A DNA stretch of 16,470 nucleotides from Erysipelotrichaceae bacterium (GTDB taxonomy: Bacteria; Bacillota_I; Bacilli_A; Erysipelotrichales; Coprobacillaceae), in assembly GCA_018365815.1 (NCBI GenBank), contig JAGZJH010000043.1:1-16470 (forward strand), in the 5' to 3' direction. Of the stretch, positions 15,069-16,470 are shown in pieces; the first letter of the stretch is position 1, and the number at the start of each line of letters is the position of its first letter. A program made the position numbers and the translations under genes. The notes under the pieces are model-generated. The model was not told the origin of the DNA and ran no database searches. It saw nothing but the letters and a program-made list of their open reading frames with translations.

Positions 15069-16322
15069 ATGATTAATGGGAAAAGAGAATTTGAATTACT
15101 TCAAAAAATAGGATTTATTCGTACTAGTGGTACAGAACAAGAAAAACAAGCTGCCAATATTTTATTAGATGAAATTAAAGCCATCGGACATCTTGGTACA
15201 ATTGATGCATTTAATGTCAAAAATGCAGTCATTGAAGAAGCATCATTTGAAGTGGTTGAACCTTATCAAAAAAAATACAACGTTAAAGGATTTACTTGCA
15301 GTGGCAATTTAGATGAATGTATTGTAGATTTTAAATATGTCGAAGACCTTAATGAAGTTGATTTAGCCGATGTTAAAGGAAAATTCATCTTAATCAACAA
15401 TCGACCAACAATTAAAAACTTTGAAAAAATCTGCCAATCTGGTGCTATTGGATTTATGACATTTAATGGAACGGTTAAAGACAGTGATGACGAAAGTGAT
15501 TTAGAAGAACGTAAACTTCGTGCCAATGTTAAAAAATATGGAACTTTACCGGGTTTAAACATTTTAGCCAAAGATGCACATGAAATTGTATTAAACAAAG
15601 CAAGCAAAGTTAAAGTCAAATTAAAACAAACTGAACAAGATTTTACTAGCCACAATGTCATGGTGAGTATTCAAGGAACTGACTATCCTTTAGAAGAAGT
15701 GAACTTCTGTGCACATTATGATAGTGTCCCTTTTTCAACTGGCGTGTATGATAATGGAGCCGGTTCTGTAATTATTATGGAATTATTACGCTATTATACA
15801 CAAAATCCACCTAAACGTACTTTAAACTTCATGTGGTTTGGTAGTGAAGAGGTAGGATTAGAAGGATCTAAACACTATGTCAAAACTTATCAAGAACAAT
15901 TAAAAAATCAAATTTTAACCATCAATGTTGATGTTGCCGGGTGTGTATTAGGAAAAGATCAAGCCATGGTTACTGCCGATATGTCATTAGTTCATCATAT
16001 TGATTCCTTAGCAAAATATCATGGACTTTCACTTAACGTCACTCAAAAAGTCTATTCAAGTGATTCCACACCTTTTGCAAATGCCGGTGTCCCTGCTGTA
16101 AGTTTCGCAAGATTTGGAGCACCCGGAGGGGCCTTTATCCACTGTCGTCATGATGTCATTGATTATTTAAGTGCTGATAGTTTAGCCCATACTACTAAAA
16201 TTGTTCAAACATTTGCTGATACAGTAGTCAACGCTAAAGTTAATCCAGTCGTTCGAGAAATGCCTGAAAACATGGTAAAAGCCGTTCATGAATATTTAGA
16301 TATTAAAGAAGATAAAAAATAA
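15069..16322 (+). CDS. M28-family metallo-aminopeptidase with PA-like insert
   Basis: A 417-residue di-zinc peptidase. The catalytic domain shows the full ligand set: H216 and D218 (AHYDS), bridging D228 (DNGAG), catalytic E260 and ligand E261 (GSEEVGLEGS), D288 (NVDVAG), and a final histidine, most likely H358 (FIHCRHDVIDYLS). Residues about 75-190 form a protease-associated-type insert between an N-terminal segment and the catalytic core. No signal peptide is present, so it should act on peptides in the cytoplasm. The ribosome binding site TGGAGG lies within the last codons of the upstream PLP enzyme gene, implying coupled translation. The substrate is unknown; release of N-terminal amino acids is the family activity. 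Confidence 0.88.
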   Translation: MINGKREFELLQKIGFIRTSGTEQEKQAANILLDEIKAIGHLGTIDAFNVKNAVIEEASFEVVEPYQKKYNVKGFTCSGNLDECIVDFKYVEDLNEVDLADVKGKFILINNRPTIKNFEKICQSGAIGFMTFNGTVKDSDDESDLEERKLRANVKKYGTLPGLNILAKDAHEIVLNKASKVKVKLKQTEQDFTSHNVMVSIQGTDYPLEEVNFCAHYDSVPFSTGVYDNGAGSVIIMELLRYYTQNPPKRTLNFMWFGSEEVGLEGSKHYVKTYQEQLKNQILTINVDVAGCVLGKDQAMVTADMSLVHHIDSLAKYHGLSLNVTQKVYSSDSTPFANAGVPAVSFARFGAPGGAFIHCRHDVIDYLSADSLAHTTKIVQTFADTVVNAKVNPVVREMPENMVKAVHEYLDIKEDKK

Positions 16323-16373
16323 ATTTAACCACAACGCTATAACATCATAACTGTTTAAAAAGTTAATTTTGTG
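16323..16373. other. Junction between the M28 gene and the IS3 element
   Basis: Only 47 to 50 bp separate the M28 stop from the element. A weak TAACT/AGTTA stem (16348-16365) followed by ATTTT could be a poor terminator. No convincing native terminator is seen, so the insertion may have separated the operon from its original downstream sequence. Confidence 0.35.
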
Positions 16374-16416
16374 AAATGCACCCCATAATTTGGACACAAA
16401 TTATGGAGGTGCATTT
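16374..16416 (+). repeat. Long hairpin at the IS3 left end covering the orfA ribosome binding site
   Basis: AAATGCACCCCATAATTTG (16374-16392) pairs with 16397-16416 over 19 positions, with one bulged A and a GACA loop. GGAGG of the orfA ribosome binding site (16405-16409) lies in the right arm, and TTTTT follows. A transcript that enters from outside would fold it and hide the site. Confidence 0.85.
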
Positions 16417-16420
16417 TTAT

Positions 16421-16470
16421 ATGGCAAAACTAACAAGAAAACAAAAAATTGAAATTTATGAAAAAAGAAA
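16421..16470 (+). CDS. IS3-family transposase OrfA, N-terminal fragment (partial)
   Basis: Only 16 complete codons are present (MAKLTRKQKIEIYEKR), and the frame is open at the window edge. The lysine-rich start is typical of the helix-turn-helix OrfA of IS3-family elements. A GGAGG lies 11 bp upstream, inside the hairpin. OrfB and the programmed frameshift region would lie outside this window. Confidence 0.75.
   Translation, partial: MAKLTRKQKIEIYEKR

Larger units (their letters stand above)
16370..16470 (+). mobile_element. Left end of an IS3-family (IS150-like) insertion sequence, truncated by window
   Basis: The end sequence TGTGAAATGCACCCC, then TTTGGACA, resembles left ends of the IS150 subgroup. 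The following short leader enters an orfA-type frame. The exact first base (16370 or 16372) cannot be fixed without the right end and the target duplication. The element continues beyond the window. Confidence 0.75.

Noticed and set aside
1..16470. CRISPR array, prophage, toxin-antitoxin or defence system
   Set aside because: No regularly spaced repeats and no genes of those classes were found. The only mobile sequence is the IS3 end.

Overview
The window is a stretch of low-GC Bacillota (Firmicutes) chromosome. It is AT-rich, Shine-Dalgarno sites are strong (GGAGG type), and it carries a T-box leader and a Bacillus-like tRNA array. The fused polyamine permease/binding protein and the general gene content fit the Erysipelotrichia and their relatives. 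That placement is inference, because no rRNA or marker gene is present. All 14 complete protein genes end in TAA or TAG, none in TGA.

Layout. (1) 6-834, minus strand: eight tRNA genes, read as Cys-Leu, then Arg-Pro-Ala-Met-Ile2-Ser. The last six repeat the order of the B. subtilis trnB array, and promoter-like sequences precede Cys and Arg. (2) 909-5287, minus: a self-contained polyamine uptake operon with promoter, candidate operators, an HTH-cupin regulator, potA, potB, a fused potCD and a terminator. (3) 5204-5531: gene-free, holding the regulator promoter, a 20-bp perfect palindrome, a likely tyrA terminator and several further stem-loops. (4) 5532-6662, minus: tyrA (prephenate dehydrogenase without an ACT domain) behind a tyrosine-specific T-box leader whose promoter lies partly inside the preceding gene. 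(5) 6652-12990, minus: one apparent five-gene operon, pncA, pncB, a small membrane protein, then yheI/bmrC and yheH/bmrD. It joins NAD salvage to a heterodimeric ABC exporter. (6) 13032-13797, minus: a small lipoprotein with a covalent-FMN motif and a short LysM protein without a signal peptide, each with its own terminator. (7) 13893-16322, plus: a PLP-dependent Cys/Met-metabolism enzyme followed closely by an M28-family metallopeptidase. (8) about 16370 to the end, plus: the left end of an IS3-family element, cut off by the window.

How the parts work together. The pot operon imports spermidine/putrescine and probably controls itself through its cupin regulator. PncA and PncB convert nicotinamide to nicotinate and then to nicotinate mononucleotide. 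The co-transcribed exporter has one consensus and one degenerate ATP site, as in BmrCD. The T-box reads uncharged tRNA-Tyr, tying tyrosine synthesis to tyrosyl-tRNA charging, and its conditional terminator also appears to be the only terminator downstream of the exporter operon.

I found no CRISPR, defence, phage or other clearly undescribed system. The points most worth a second look are the ACT-less TyrA with its tyrosine T-box, the palindromes at the pot promoter, the coupling of NAD salvage to an exporter, the flavinylated lipoprotein, and the hairpin over the ribosome binding site of the IS3 transposase.
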